Shown in pieces: positions 17,690-25,475 of a stretch of 64,000 nucleotides of DNA. The stretch covers positions 907,956-971,955 of the forward strand of contig NZ_VLLL01000005.1 of NCBI RefSeq assembly GCF_007994225.1. The letters run 5' to 3'. A program made the translations under genes and the position numbers. The first letter of the stretch is position 1. Each line of letters starts with the position of its first letter. The notes under the pieces are model-generated. The model was not told the DNA's origin and searched no databases. It was given only the letters and a program-made list of their open reading frames with translations. This DNA comes from Stackebrandtia albiflava (GTDB lineage Bacteria; Actinomycetota; Actinomycetes; Mycobacteriales; Micromonosporaceae).

Positions 17690-18685
17690 GTGACCGAACG
17701 ACACCCTGTCAGACTTCCGGTCTGCGACACCGACACCGCACCGGCCGACCTGCTCGCCGACGTCGAGGGCTGGGTCACCTCCGCGCCGCTGCGTGACCTG
17801 GTACACCGATTCGGCGGACGCCTCCCGGCGGGCACCCTCGACGACGTCCTCACGTACCTCCTGGACTTCTCCGCCGTGCACTGGGACTTCCGGGGCGGCA
17901 GGGAACGCGCCGACGCCCGCCGCGCCGTCTTCGACGCCGAGACCGACGCGGCGATCCTCGACGCCGTCCACCGGCTGGGGCTGCGCGGCCCCACCTCCCC
18001 ACGCCTCGACCGCTACGACCACGTCCTCGTGCTCGGCGGCCTCATCAGGGCCTGCCTGGCCCGCACCTGGTACGCCGCCGAACTACTGCGGACCGGGATC
18101 ACCGCGCCGGAGGTCACCGCGGTGGGCGGCTTCCGCGTCATGGCCGAGACCGAACGGCGCCTCGCCGACGCACTCGACGCCCCCGGATGCCACTACGAGA
18201 CCGACTGCCTCGTCGCGGGGCTGCGGCAGGCGTTCGGCGCGGACACCGGCTCCGACGTGCGTGCCGGCGGCGACCCCGCCGAAGACCCGAACCGGGCGTG
18301 GAGCGTCGTCACGTTCCGGCCGCCCGGCGCGCCCGTCCTGCGCGCCGTCGCCGCGCCGTCGAGCGAACCGGAACTGCGCAGGGCGCACACCGGGGACTCC
18401 ATCAGGTACTGGGCCGACGACGTCGTGGGCCTGCCACGGGGCGCGGCCGTCCTCGTCGTGACCTCACCGACCTTCGTCCCCTTCCAGCACTGCGACGCGA
18501 TCCGCCACATCGGACTGCCCTACGGCTGCCGCGTCGAGACCGTGGGACTGCGCACCGAGAGCCTGCCGCCCCGGTTGCGGGTGGAACCGCCCGACCCGGA
18601 CCGCTACCTGCAGGAGGTGCGCTCCACAATCTGGTCGATGCGGCGCCTCGCCACCGCCGCCGCGACGTCCACCACAGCCTCCTGA
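17690..18685 (+). CDS. Hypothetical protein, possible DUF218/YdcF-like fold
   Basis: 331 residues, cytoplasmic by appearance. No catalytic motif is recognised with confidence. A segment near residue 105 (DHVLVLGGLIRACLARTWYA) followed by TAVGGFR, and later VLVVTSPTFVPFQHCDAIR, recalls the Rossmann-like order of DUF218/YdcF proteins, but this is a weak match by eye. The GTG start at 17690 has AGGAG 4 bases upstream. The frame continues upstream but that part reads as non-coding. Neighbours give no functional clue. Confidence 0.75.
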   Translation: MTERHPVRLPVCDTDTAPADLLADVEGWVTSAPLRDLVHRFGGRLPAGTLDDVLTYLLDFSAVHWDFRGGRERADARRAVFDAETDAAILDAVHRLGLRGPTSPRLDRYDHVLVLGGLIRACLARTWYAAELLRTGITAPEVTAVGGFRVMAETERRLADALDAPGCHYETDCLVAGLRQAFGADTGSDVRAGGDPAEDPNRAWSVVTFRPPGAPVLRAVAAPSSEPELRRAHTGDSIRYWADDVVGLPRGAAVLVVTSPTFVPFQHCDAIRHIGLPYGCRVETVGLRTESLPPRLRVEPPDPDRYLQEVRSTIWSMRRLATAAATSTTAS

Positions 18686-18780
18686 GCCCCGCCACCACCG
18701 GCCGCCCCGGGGATCACGCTCTCCGGCGACCGGCAGCCGGGACGCTTCGTCACTGTTACGGTCGGCGGAGGGAGGCGACC

Positions 18781-19131
18781 ATGACCGAACACATCGACCC
18801 GAGTGTGCCGCCCAGCGGCACCGGCTGCCGGGAATGCCTCGCGGGAGAGGGCCCGGGATGGTGGGTGCACCTGCGCCGCTGTGCCGAATGCGGGCACATC
18901 GGCTGCTGCGACTCCTCACCCGGGCAGCACTCCACCGGGCACTGGAAGGCGACCGGCCACCGGTACATCACCAGTTTCGAGCCCGGCGAGGAGTGGTTCT
19001 ACGACTTCCAGACCGGCGACACCGTCACGGGCCCGCAGCTGGCCGCGCCGACCTCGCATCCGGCCGACCAACCCGCGCCCGGACCGGCGGGCAGGGTGCC
19101 CTCCGACTGGCGGGACCACATCCACACCTGA
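18781..19131 (+). CDS. UBP-type zinc finger protein
   Basis: 116 residues. The first 60 carry the zinc-binding set C16-x2-C19, C34-x2-C37, C42, H50, H54, H60 that defines the ZnF-UBP fold, with typical GHIGCCDSSPGQH. In eukaryotes this domain binds ubiquitin C termini; bacterial stand-alone forms are widespread in actinobacteria and of unknown role. The C-terminal third is Pro-rich with WRDH near the end. ATG 18781 has GGAGG about 6 bases upstream. It is convergent with the acetyltransferase gene, with three bases between. Confidence 0.88.
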   Translation: MTEHIDPSVPPSGTGCRECLAGEGPGWWVHLRRCAECGHIGCCDSSPGQHSTGHWKATGHRYITSFEPGEEWFYDFQTGDTVTGPQLAAPTSHPADQPAPGPAGRVPSDWRDHIHT

Positions 19132-19134
19132 CAC

Positions 19135-19653
19135 TCAGGTCTCGGAGAGCCGCAGCCGCCAGTCGTTCGACGTCAACGTCGAGCCGGGCGGGTACTCGAA
19201 CTCCACCGGACCCAGCAACGTGAACCCGGCCTTGCGGCACACCGCGTTCGACGCGACGTGCTCCACGGCCGGGAAGGCGTGCAACCACTCGCGGACCGCG
19301 ACCGGCCGAAGCTCCGCGAGCATCTCGGTGACCGCGACGGTCGCCAGCCCCCGGCCCTGGAACTCCGGCAGTATCGCCCAACCGGTCTCGTAGACCGTGC
19401 CGTCACGCCAGACCTTCTCCCAGTAACCCACGGACCCCACCGGCATGCCCGTGGTGTTCTCCACCCGGAACATCACGCCGCTGCGGCGGTCGGTCATGGA
19501 GAGGTACCGGCGATGCCGCGACAACAGTTTGGCGTGCGACTCCGGACCACCGAGGAAACCGGTCATCTCCGGGGAGTTCGCGGCGATCAGTATCGGCAGG
19601 TCCGATTCCGACCAGGGGCGTAGTCGCAGCGTGTCGGCGGTCATGACCGCCAT
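19135..19653 (-). CDS. GNAT family N-acetyltransferase
   Basis: 172 residues. Acetyl-CoA-binding motif A is seen as LPEFQGRGLATVAVTEML (about residue 98, Q/R-x-x-G-x-A form), with motif B near SNAVCRKAGFTLLG, the pattern of RimJ/RimL-like enzymes that acetylate small molecules or protein N termini. ATG 19653 or ATG 19644 could be the start; the second begins directly with TADTLRLRPW. Substrate unknown. Confidence 0.88.
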   Translation of the reverse strand: MAVMTADTLRLRPWSESDLPILIAANSPEMTGFLGGPESHAKLLSRHRRYLSMTDRRSGVMFRVENTTGMPVGSVGYWEKVWRDGTVYETGWAILPEFQGRGLATVAVTEMLAELRPVAVREWLHAFPAVEHVASNAVCRKAGFTLLGPVEFEYPPGSTLTSNDWRLRLSET

Positions 19654-19684
19654 GGTGCCACGGGCGTCCGACAGCCGGTGCGGT

Positions 19685-20068
19685 TCACCGCATCAGGCAG
19701 AACTCGTTTCCCTCCGGGTCGGCCAGCACGGTCCACTCCGGCAGCTCCGCGAGCACCCCCGCCCCGAGCGCGGTCAACCGGTCGAGTTCGGCGACCGGGT
19801 CGGCGGCGACCAGATCGAGGTGGAGCCGGTTCTTGCCCCGCCTCGGCTCGGGCACCGCCTGGAACCACAACCGCGGGCCGCCGCCGTCGGTGCGTTCCAC
19901 CAGTACCGTCGGATCGCCCTCGGGGGAGCCGATCCCCAGCGACCGCAACCGGGCCAGCTCGGCCTCGTCGTAGGGAGCGACCCGGTGATCGTCCAGGGCC
20001 GCCGCCCAGAAGCGCGCGAGCGAGGCGGGATGGACCGAGTCGACCACGACGTCACGCAGTTGCGCCAT
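19685..20068 (-). CDS. VOC family / glyoxalase-like protein
   Basis: 127 residues with two beta-alpha-beta-beta-beta repeats of the vicinal oxygen chelate fold (DVVVDSVHPASLARFWAAAL at the start; NRLHLDL and ADPEGNEFCLM in the second half). This is the single-domain Glyoxalase_6-type protein common in actinobacteria; substrate and metal use are unknown. It lies 31 bases from the acetyltransferase gene in the same direction and 15 bases past the DUF6289 gene stop; co-transcription is possible. Confidence 0.88.
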   Translation of the reverse strand: MAQLRDVVVDSVHPASLARFWAAALDDHRVAPYDEAELARLRSLGIGSPEGDPTVLVERTDGGGPRLWFQAVPEPRRGKNRLHLDLVAADPVAELDRLTALGAGVLAELPEWTVLADPEGNEFCLMR

Positions 20069-20083
20069 CCCTCGACGGTACCG

Positions 20084-20341
20084 TCAGCAGCGGTGGCGGC
20101 TGTGGGTCATGTAGGGGCCGCGCTCTCCCCAGTCGACGGTGTAGCCGTAACAGTCGGTCCACTCGCCGCCGACCGCCTGGGTCTTGGCCGAATCGGAGTA
20201 CCACGTGGTCTGGCAGTCGTAACCGAGTGGACAGGCGTTGGCGGCGGCGGGTGTGGCGGTGGTGCCGATCACGACGGCCGCGGCGGTCACGCCGGCCACC
20301 GCGAGAACCTGGATCCGCCTCAGGACGGGGGATGTGGACAT
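20084..20341 (-). CDS. DUF6289 family secreted peptide, copy 1
   Basis: 85 residues. A Sec signal peptide (hydrophobic core, then TPAAANA) is followed by a mature peptide of about 50 residues with four cysteines spaced C-x5-C-x20-C-x20-C. A second gene at 25037-25291 encodes the same pattern. Motifs YDCQTTWYSD and VGGEW match DUF6289, small secreted actinobacterial proteins of unknown function. Two disulfide bonds are likely after export. Confidence 0.85.
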   Translation of the reverse strand: MSTSPVLRRIQVLAVAGVTAAAVVIGTTATPAAANACPLGYDCQTTWYSDSAKTQAVGGEWTDCYGYTVDWGERGPYMTHSRHRC

Positions 20342-20477
20342 CTGTGACTCCTAGGGGAGTGGGGCGCCACCAGTATGACCGGTAGCGGGGCCGGCACGCA
20401 ACCATGCGTCACCGGCGGATCCACCTCCGATGAGGAATTCGTGTCCATAAGAACCTGGCGCGCCCCGGTTAGGCTCC

Positions 20478-20502
20478 GCATGACTCACGCCCCGAGTCAT
20501 GC
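20478..20502 (+). other. Hairpin in leader of the M23 peptidase gene
   Basis: Perfect 9-bp inverted repeat GCATGACTC / GAGTCATGC with a 7-base loop, ending 18 bases before the ATG and just upstream of the AAGGAA ribosome-binding site. A -10-like TAGGCT (20470-20475) precedes it. It may be an operator or an mRNA leader stem. I do not see the conserved core of the c-di-AMP (ydaO) riboswitch that often controls such genes. Confidence 0.4.
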
Positions 20503-20520
20503 CCACTGGAAAGGAACCTC

Positions 20521-21480
20521 ATGAACCGGCACGAGAACACCGGCGGCATCGGCCGCCGACGGCTGCTGATCGGACTGGGAGCCGGACTCGCGGCGACGGC
20601 ACTGCCCGGTGTCGCCACCGCGGAACCGACCCTGCTCGCGGGTGCCTGGAGCAACCCCGCGTACGGCACCATCACCTCCGGATTCCGGACGCCCAGCCGA
20701 CCCACCCACAGCGGCACCGACGTCGCCAACTCGCAGGGAACGGCGATCTGGGCCGCCAACGGCGGCACCGTCGTGGGGGTGCGCACCAACTCCTACCCCG
20801 GCGACACCCGGCCCGGACTGCTGCCCGGCAGGACCGGAAACGCGGTGCTCATCGAACACCACAACGGATACCGCACCTACTACGGGCACCTGTACAGCGC
20901 GTCCGTGGTCCGCGGGCAGGTCGTGACGGCCGGCCAGACCATCGCCAAGATGGGCACCACCGGCAACTCCACCGGACCGCACCTGCACTTCGAGGTGCTG
21001 GCCAACGGCTCCCCGATCAACCCGTACACCTTCCTGGCCAACCGGGGGATCACCCTGGGCCGGACCCGGCCCGCCGGCGGCGGAGGCGGCTGGCCCTCCG
21101 TCGAGAACGGGGAACGCAGCGAGGTCGCCCGAGTCGTCCAACACCTGCTGACCGCGCACGGCCACTCCGCGGTCGCCGACGGATACTTCGGATCGGCGTC
21201 GGTCGCGGCGGCCAAGGCGTTCCAACGCGCCGAGGGACTGGTCGCCGACGGCGTCATCGGCCCGGTCAGCTGGCCGCACCTGATCATCGACGTGAAGCAG
21301 GGTTCGCGTGGCTCGTCGGCCAAGGCCGCGCAGGTCGCGTTGAACCGGCACGGCGCCGGCCTCGTCGTCGACGGTGACTTCGGTTCCGTCAGCGTCCGGG
21401 CGGCCCGGAACTTCCAGTCCGCCAAGGGCCTCGTGGTCGACGGCTACGTCGGCCCCCTCACCTGGCGCACCCTGGTCTGA
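20521..21480 (+). CDS. Tat-exported M23 peptidase with peptidoglycan-binding repeats
   Basis: 319-residue cell-wall endopeptidase. A twin-arginine signal (GRRRLLIGLGAG) leads to an M23 LytM-like domain with zinc ligands HSGTD (about residue 62) and HLHFE (about residue 159). Two peptidoglycan-binding type 1 repeats follow (residues about 200-260 and 268-319, each with DGxFGSxSxxAxxxFQ), and no transmembrane anchor. It should cleave peptide cross-links outside the membrane. ATG 20521 has AAGGAA 6 bases upstream; a strong hairpin follows the stop. Confidence 0.94.
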   Translation: MNRHENTGGIGRRRLLIGLGAGLAATALPGVATAEPTLLAGAWSNPAYGTITSGFRTPSRPTHSGTDVANSQGTAIWAANGGTVVGVRTNSYPGDTRPGLLPGRTGNAVLIEHHNGYRTYYGHLYSASVVRGQVVTAGQTIAKMGTTGNSTGPHLHFEVLANGSPINPYTFLANRGITLGRTRPAGGGGGWPSVENGERSEVARVVQHLLTAHGHSAVADGYFGSASVAAAKAFQRAEGLVADGVIGPVSWPHLIIDVKQGSRGSSAKAAQVALNRHGAGLVVDGDFGSVSVRAARNFQSAKGLVVDGYVGPLTWRTLV

Positions 21481-21797
21481 GCCGGCGGTGACGGCTGGGC
21501 GGTGGCCGCCCAGCCGTCACCGAACAGCGTCGGTTGCACCGCCGTCCCCGACCACGCCCGTGCGTCACGTGCGAGGCACCGGGGACAGTCGACCGGGGAG
21601 TCCGTGGGTTCCATCGTCGCCAGTTCGCCGCCCGGCTCGGCGGAGTGGCACGCGGCCGTGGGGATGCGGATCCCGGCCCGCCATACGACCACACCGACCG
21701 TGTGCACCACGCCACCACGGCGGGCGTTGCGACCGTCGAAGCGCGCGACGCGCGCGGCGGCGAACGACCGCCACTGCCGCAGCAGACCGTCGTCCAT
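21444..21797 (-). CDS. Hypothetical small protein with CxxC-type C-terminal region
   Basis: 117 residues reading against the end of the M23 gene. The part RRGGVVHTVGVVVWRAGIRIPTAACH ... DCPRCL (residues 26-75; quoted in pieces) looks like a small actinobacterial protein type with a histidine and paired cysteines, possibly metal-binding. Doubtful points: its last 12 codons overlap the M23 coding end by 37 bases, and the strong hairpin at 21486-21522 lies inside its C-terminal coding region. The ATG at 21797 has no good ribosome-binding site. It is plausible but uncertain. Confidence 0.5.
   Translation of the reverse strand: MDDGLLRQWRSFAAARVARFDGRNARRGGVVHTVGVVVWRAGIRIPTAACHSAEPGGELATMEPTDSPVDCPRCLARDARAWSGTAVQPTLFGDGWAATAQPSPPAQTRVRQVRGPT
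21486..21522 (+). terminator. Terminator after M23 peptidase
   Basis: Perfect 17-bp inverted repeat (CGGTGACGGCTGGGCGG and complement) with a 3-base loop, 5 bases past the peptidase stop. Confidence 0.8.
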
Positions 21798-21905
21798 GTT
21801 CCACAGTCTGCCGCAGACCGCCGCCGGGTCACGGTAACGCCACCACGCGACCGGCGCGGTTGGCCCGGCGGCCCACCGGGTAACCCCTCCACGAAGGAGG
21901 AACCC

Positions 21906-22457
21906 ATGACACCGACACAGATCTTGGCAATCGCGCTCATCGCGGTCGTCGTGGTGGCGATCCTGGCCGGTGGCTGGTATCTGGTCCGCAGCCACCGGCT
22001 GCGCCGCAGGTTCGGCCCCGAGTACGACCGAGTGGTCGCCGAAAGCCCCGGCAGACTCGCCGCCGAGCGGGAACTGCGCGAGCGGGAACGGCGGCACGCC
22101 GGGCTCCACCTGCGTGACCTCACCCCCGCCGAGCGGGAACGCTACGAACAGGAGTGGCGCGAACTCCAGGCGCGGTTCGTCGACGAACCGGCCCGGGCCG
22201 TCGTCGAGGCGGACGCGCTGGCCACCCGACTCATCGCCGAACGCGGCTACCCCATCGAGAACCGGGACGCCGGTCTCGCCGTGCTGTCGGTGGACCACGC
22301 CCGCGCCGTCTCCGGGTACCGGGACGCGCACGCGGTCTCCGGTAAGGCGGAACGGGGAGAGGCGGACACCGAGGAACTGCGGATGGCGGTCGTCCGCTAC
22401 CGCGCGCTCGTCGCCGACCTGCTCGGCCGCCGGAAGGGCGGTGTCGTCCATGCGTGA
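21906..22457 (+). CDS. Membrane-anchored hypothetical protein with charged helical domain
   Basis: 183 residues. One N-terminal membrane helix (residues about 6-26, ending WYLVRS) leads to a cytoplasmic, strongly charged helical region rich in Arg/Glu (RELRERERRHAG) and likely coiled coil. Residues about 80-175 contain a module beginning WRELQARFVDEPARA and ending in a helix with RYRALVADLL. A related module is in the overlapping next gene. Actinobacterial proteins of this shape are annotated as hypothetical. AAGGAGG upstream of ATG 21906 is a strong ribosome-binding site. Confidence 0.82.
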   Translation: MTPTQILAIALIAVVVVAILAGGWYLVRSHRLRRRFGPEYDRVVAESPGRLAAERELRERERRHAGLHLRDLTPAERERYEQEWRELQARFVDEPARAVVEADALATRLIAERGYPIENRDAGLAVLSVDHARAVSGYRDAHAVSGKAERGEADTEELRMAVVRYRALVADLLGRRKGGVVHA

Positions 22458-22911
22458 CACGAGAGAAGGCGACGACACGGTCGTCCACGGCGTCACACCC
22501 CCGTCCGACGACCACCGCCACCGGGACGAACCGCACGAACGCCCTGAAGGCTCCGTCGTCGACACACCGCTCGACGTCGACGACCTCCGGCATCACCCCG
22601 AACCGGACGACGACGACTCCCCGGCGACCGGATACACCGACGCCGTCGTCCGGTCCGACCCCGAAACGGCCGACCCCGAGGAGGTCGCGAACCGATGGCG
22701 CGACATCCAGCTCACCTTCGTCGACCGTCCGCAACAGGCGGCCGAGATGGCCCGTGAACTGGTGGACGAGGCGGTACGGTCCCGCATCGCCGCGATCACG
22801 ACCCGGCAGGCCGAACTGGACGGGTGGAGCCTCACCACCGCCGACACCGAACTGATGCGTCAGGCGGTCCAGCGCTACCGGGACTTCTTCCACCGGATGC
22901 TGACCCACTGA
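22450..22911 (+). CDS. Soluble hypothetical protein sharing a module with its upstream neighbour
   Basis: 153 residues, overlapping the previous gene by 8 bases. The first 70 residues are acidic and disordered (Asp/His/Pro-rich); residues 75-153 contain WRDIQLTFVDRPQQA and end in a helix with QRYRDFFHRML, matching in order the WRELQARFVDEPARA ... RYRALVADLL module of the membrane-anchored partner. The pair probably arose by duplication and may form one complex, one member at the membrane and one soluble. Function unknown. Confidence 0.82.
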   Translation: MRDTREGDDTVVHGVTPPSDDHRHRDEPHERPEGSVVDTPLDVDDLRHHPEPDDDDSPATGYTDAVVRSDPETADPEEVANRWRDIQLTFVDRPQQAAEMARELVDEAVRSRIAAITTRQAELDGWSLTTADTELMRQAVQRYRDFFHRMLTH

Positions 22912-22912
22912 A

Positions 22913-22956
22913 CGCACGACCGTGCCCCGGGCCCAGGCCCGGGGCACGGTCGTGCG
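22913..22956 (+). terminator. Perfect 21-bp terminator hairpin
   Basis: Inverted repeat of 21 bp without mismatch around a 2-base centre (CA), starting 2 bases after the stop of the preceding gene. Very GC-rich, no T-tract. It should terminate the two-gene unit. Confidence 0.85.
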
Positions 22957-22985
22957 CGGGGCCGATTGCGGTGAATTTCGCCAAA

Positions 22986-23002
22986 CCGGAATCCGATTCC
23001 GG
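22986..23002 (+). promoter_or_regulatory. Palindromic operator candidate before the oxidoreductase gene
   Basis: CCGGAATC-C-GATTCCGG, perfect 8-bp arms around one base, ending 21 bases before the ATG at 23024. Its size and place suit a TetR or MarR-type repressor site; no such regulator is adjacent. Confidence 0.5.
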
Positions 23003-23023
23003 CGTAGCCGGTTGCATGGGGGC

Positions 23024-23941
23024 ATGAAAGCGATGACACTTTCCGAATACGGGGCGGCACTGCGGTTGACCGAGGTCCCCGACCCCAAGGTGGGACCGAG
23101 CGAGGTACGGATCCGCGTCAAGGCGGCGGGAGTGAACCCGGTCGACTGGAAGCTGGCCTCGGGTGGGCTGGATCCGGTGATGGAGGTCGGTTTCCCGCTG
23201 ATCTCGGGTTGGGACGTCGCGGGGATCGTCAGCGACGTCGGCGCGGACGTACCCGAGTTCGACGTCGGCGACGAGGTCTTCGGGTACATCCGCAAGGACT
23301 GGGCCCAGTTCGGCGCGTACGCCGAGCTGGTGACCGCCAACGTGCGGATGCTGGCGCGTAAACCGGCGGCGCTGGACTGGAGGCAGGCGGCGGGACTGCC
23401 GTTGGCCGGCCTGACCGCGCACCGTTCACTGCGGCTGGCGCGGGTGTCCGAAGGGGACACCGTTCTCATCCACGCCGCCGCCGGTGGAGTCGGGTCACTC
23501 GGCACCCAGATCGCGGTCGCCGCCGGTGCCAAGGTGATCGGCACCGCCAGTCCCGCCAACCACGAGTTCCTCGCCGACCTCGGCGCCACACCGGTGGAGT
23601 ACGGCGACGGCCTGGTCGAACGGGTGCGGGGACTCGCCCCCGGCGGGATCGACGCGGTCCTCGACTTCGTGGGCGGCGGTGTGGCCGCCGACTCCGTCGG
23701 GCTGCTCTCCGACCCGTCGAGGCTGGTGTCCATCGCCGACCCGCAGGCGGCCGAACTCGGTGGCCACTGGGCGTGGGTGCGCCCCGACGCCGACGGCCTG
23801 ACCGAACTCGCGGCATTGGCGGAGTCGGGGGACCTGACCGTGCACGTCGCCGAGTCCTATCCGCTCGCCGAGGCGGGTAAGGCGTGGGAGGCCAGCCGGA
23901 CGGGCCACACCAGGGGCAAGATCGTCCTCACCGTCGATTGA
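23024..23941 (+). CDS. NADP-dependent MDR-family oxidoreductase (quinone reductase-like)
   Basis: 305 residues, medium-chain dehydrogenase/reductase fold without the structural zinc cysteines. An N-terminal GroES-like domain (AAGVNPVDWKLASG, SGWDVAGIV) is followed by a Rossmann domain with AAAGGVGSLGTQIA near residue 150. This is the zeta-crystallin/quinone oxidoreductase type, which reduces quinones or enones with NADPH. Start ATG 23024 is preceded by GGGGGC. It stands alone between two terminators and has its own palindromic upstream site; substrate unknown. Confidence 0.92.
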   Translation: MKAMTLSEYGAALRLTEVPDPKVGPSEVRIRVKAAGVNPVDWKLASGGLDPVMEVGFPLISGWDVAGIVSDVGADVPEFDVGDEVFGYIRKDWAQFGAYAELVTANVRMLARKPAALDWRQAAGLPLAGLTAHRSLRLARVSEGDTVLIHAAAGGVGSLGTQIAVAAGAKVIGTASPANHEFLADLGATPVEYGDGLVERVRGLAPGGIDAVLDFVGGGVAADSVGLLSDPSRLVSIADPQAAELGGHWAWVRPDADGLTELAALAESGDLTVHVAESYPLAEAGKAWEASRTGHTRGKIVLTVD

Positions 23942-23948
23942 GGCGTGT

Positions 23949-23977
23949 GCCCGGTCCCGCTCCGCGCGGGGCCGGGC
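23949..23977 (+). terminator. Terminator after oxidoreductase gene
   Basis: 12-bp stem (GCCCGGTCCCGC / GCGGGGCCGGGC) with one G-U pair in RNA and a 5-base loop, 7 bases past the stop. Confidence 0.7.
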
Positions 23978-24068
23978 GACCGGTCGGGAGACCGCTTGCC
24001 GTCGTGCGCGCCGACATGGGTAACATCCTGCATTTCGTACCCCCCAACGGAAGCGAGCACGGCGCCCC

Positions 24069-24776
24069 ATGTATCCGCACTGGATGATCGCTGACCTCGA
24101 GTTCCCCGCCGGTGGACTGACCGTGCAGTTGGCGGAAGCCCGTGCGATGCTGCCGGACGGCCTCCTGGAGGAGTCCGGTTGGGCCGACGAGCTCGCCCAG
24201 TGCATGGAGTCCGAGTACCGCCACCTCACCATGGACGCCCTGCAGATGATCGGCGTCCACGCCGAGGCCGAGGGACGCGACTCCGAACTGCCCGCCGAAT
24301 ACTGGCTGAGGATCGCGCAGGCCGCCCATCAGATGGACTTCCCGGCCTTCGTCCCGTACTGCCTGGGCAAGGCCCGCCGGCTCCCCCGCCAGGACCCCGC
24401 CGACGTCATGGCCGCCTACGCCACGATGCCGCGGGTGATCGACGTCGACGACGCCCTGAGGAAGCCCTGTGCGGTGGCGGCCGAGACGATCCGCCGAGAC
24501 GACCCGGCGGCGGAGGAGTGGCTGGAGACGCCCGACTTGACGGCACTGGCCCGTCACCTGCGGGACGGGGCGTTCGACCGGATGGGGCGGGAACTCAGTG
24601 AGTCCTTCTCCGGGGTCTTCGACGACCTGTTCGCCGCCGTCTGCGACCCCGACTTCCCGGCCGACCGCTCCGGTCACGGGTGGGCCGTCATCGGCGCCAA
24701 CCCGTTCCGGGTCGTGTTCTCCGACGGGCTGCTGCCCGTGTCGGAGGCCGAGGTGTGGTGGCGGGCGCGAGACTGA
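24069..24776 (+). CDS. Hypothetical protein, acidic, helical
   Basis: 235 residues, no signal peptide or membrane segment. It is rich in Ala, Asp and Glu with mostly helical character; a Cys-x-Glu-Ser-Glu-Tyr stretch near residue 44 and a Trp-rich end (EVWWRARD) stand out, but no family motif is recognised. GC-skewed third positions fit a genuine gene. The ATG at 24069 lies 127 bases past the preceding gene, after the terminator. No partner genes. Confidence 0.78.
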   Translation: MYPHWMIADLEFPAGGLTVQLAEARAMLPDGLLEESGWADELAQCMESEYRHLTMDALQMIGVHAEAEGRDSELPAEYWLRIAQAAHQMDFPAFVPYCLGKARRLPRQDPADVMAAYATMPRVIDVDDALRKPCAVAAETIRRDDPAAEEWLETPDLTALARHLRDGAFDRMGRELSESFSGVFDDLFAAVCDPDFPADRSGHGWAVIGANPFRVVFSDGLLPVSEAEVWWRARD

Positions 24777-25036
24777 GGCTCCGATGTGGTCTCGGCGCCC
24801 GCGTGTGTGGGGGGGCCGCCACTCCTCCTCCCCATGGCGTCGAGCCTATGGGTGCCGGTGCGGTCGGGGCAAGGCGCGCCGGACGCGCCTGTGGACAACC
24901 GGGGTGTTGTGGACGACGGGGATCGTGGGCGAGGTGGAGCCACGCAGCCGTTCGGGTGGTTCGGCCTCCTCGTCCGGAAGGCCGGCCTGGTCGGCGCGCC
25001 CGGTGGCGGCGGCCGGGCGCGCGGTGATGCGGTGAT

Positions 25037-25291
25037 TCAGCCGCACTGTACGGTGTGGAACGCCAGGTAGGACGTCTGGCGGCCGAAACGGTCGGAGGTG
25101 CCGTCGCAGAACAGTGTCATGCCGCCGGCGACGGTGTCCCGGTCGGCGTCGGTGTACCAGGTGTAGGTGCACTGGTAGTCGTAACGGCACGCCGGGATCG
25201 CGGCGGCGGGTGTGGCGGCGGCGATGGCGACGGTCGTGGTGCACGCGGCGACGGCGGCGGTGGCGATGAGGCGTCGGGCTAGGGTGGGCAT
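25037..25291 (-). CDS. DUF6289 family secreted peptide, copy 2
   Basis: 84 residues, paralog of the peptide at 20084-20341. A Sec signal (ATPAAAIPA) precedes a mature peptide with C-x5-C-x20-C-x20-C, exactly the spacing of copy 1, and the shared CTYTWYTD and VAGG motifs. Secreted, function unknown. The 24777-25036 interval downstream holds no gene I can support. Confidence 0.85.
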   Translation of the reverse strand: MPTLARRLIATAAVAACTTTVAIAAATPAAAIPACRYDYQCTYTWYTDADRDTVAGGMTLFCDGTSDRFGRQTSYLAFHTVQCG

Positions 25292-25432
25292 GACGGGCTC
25301 CGTTCGAAGTGGTGCCGACGACGGACGACACCGCAAAACGTTTGGCGGATTCAGTATCGCGCCGGACGCGACGATGCGCAATGCCTTCTCCACCCGAACG
25401 CCGCCCGGCCGGGTTGTGACCCGGAGCATGAG

Positions 25433-25451
25433 TTAGGTTGACCTAACCTCT
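25433..25451 (+). promoter_or_regulatory. IdeR/DmdR iron box
   Basis: TTAGGTTGACCTAACCTCT matches the 19-base IdeR/DmdR1 consensus (TTAGGTTAGGCTAACCTAA) at 14 of 19 positions and includes the palindrome GTTAGGT-TG-ACCTAAC (25432-25447). It ends 24 bases before the GTG of the first exporter gene. Iron-replete IdeR would repress this promoter, so the exporter pair is predicted to be induced by iron shortage. Confidence 0.75.
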
Positions 25452-25475
25452 ACCCTGCGTCCGGAAGCCGATCAC

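Noticed and set aside
20342..20520. c-di-AMP riboswitch before the M23 peptidase
   Set aside because: Often found before such genes, but the conserved ydaO core elements are not seen here; only a simple hairpin is present.
24786..25070. 94-codon frame after the acidic hypothetical gene
   Set aside because: Overlaps the end of the DUF6289 gene and has no coding-like third-position bias or ribosome-binding site.
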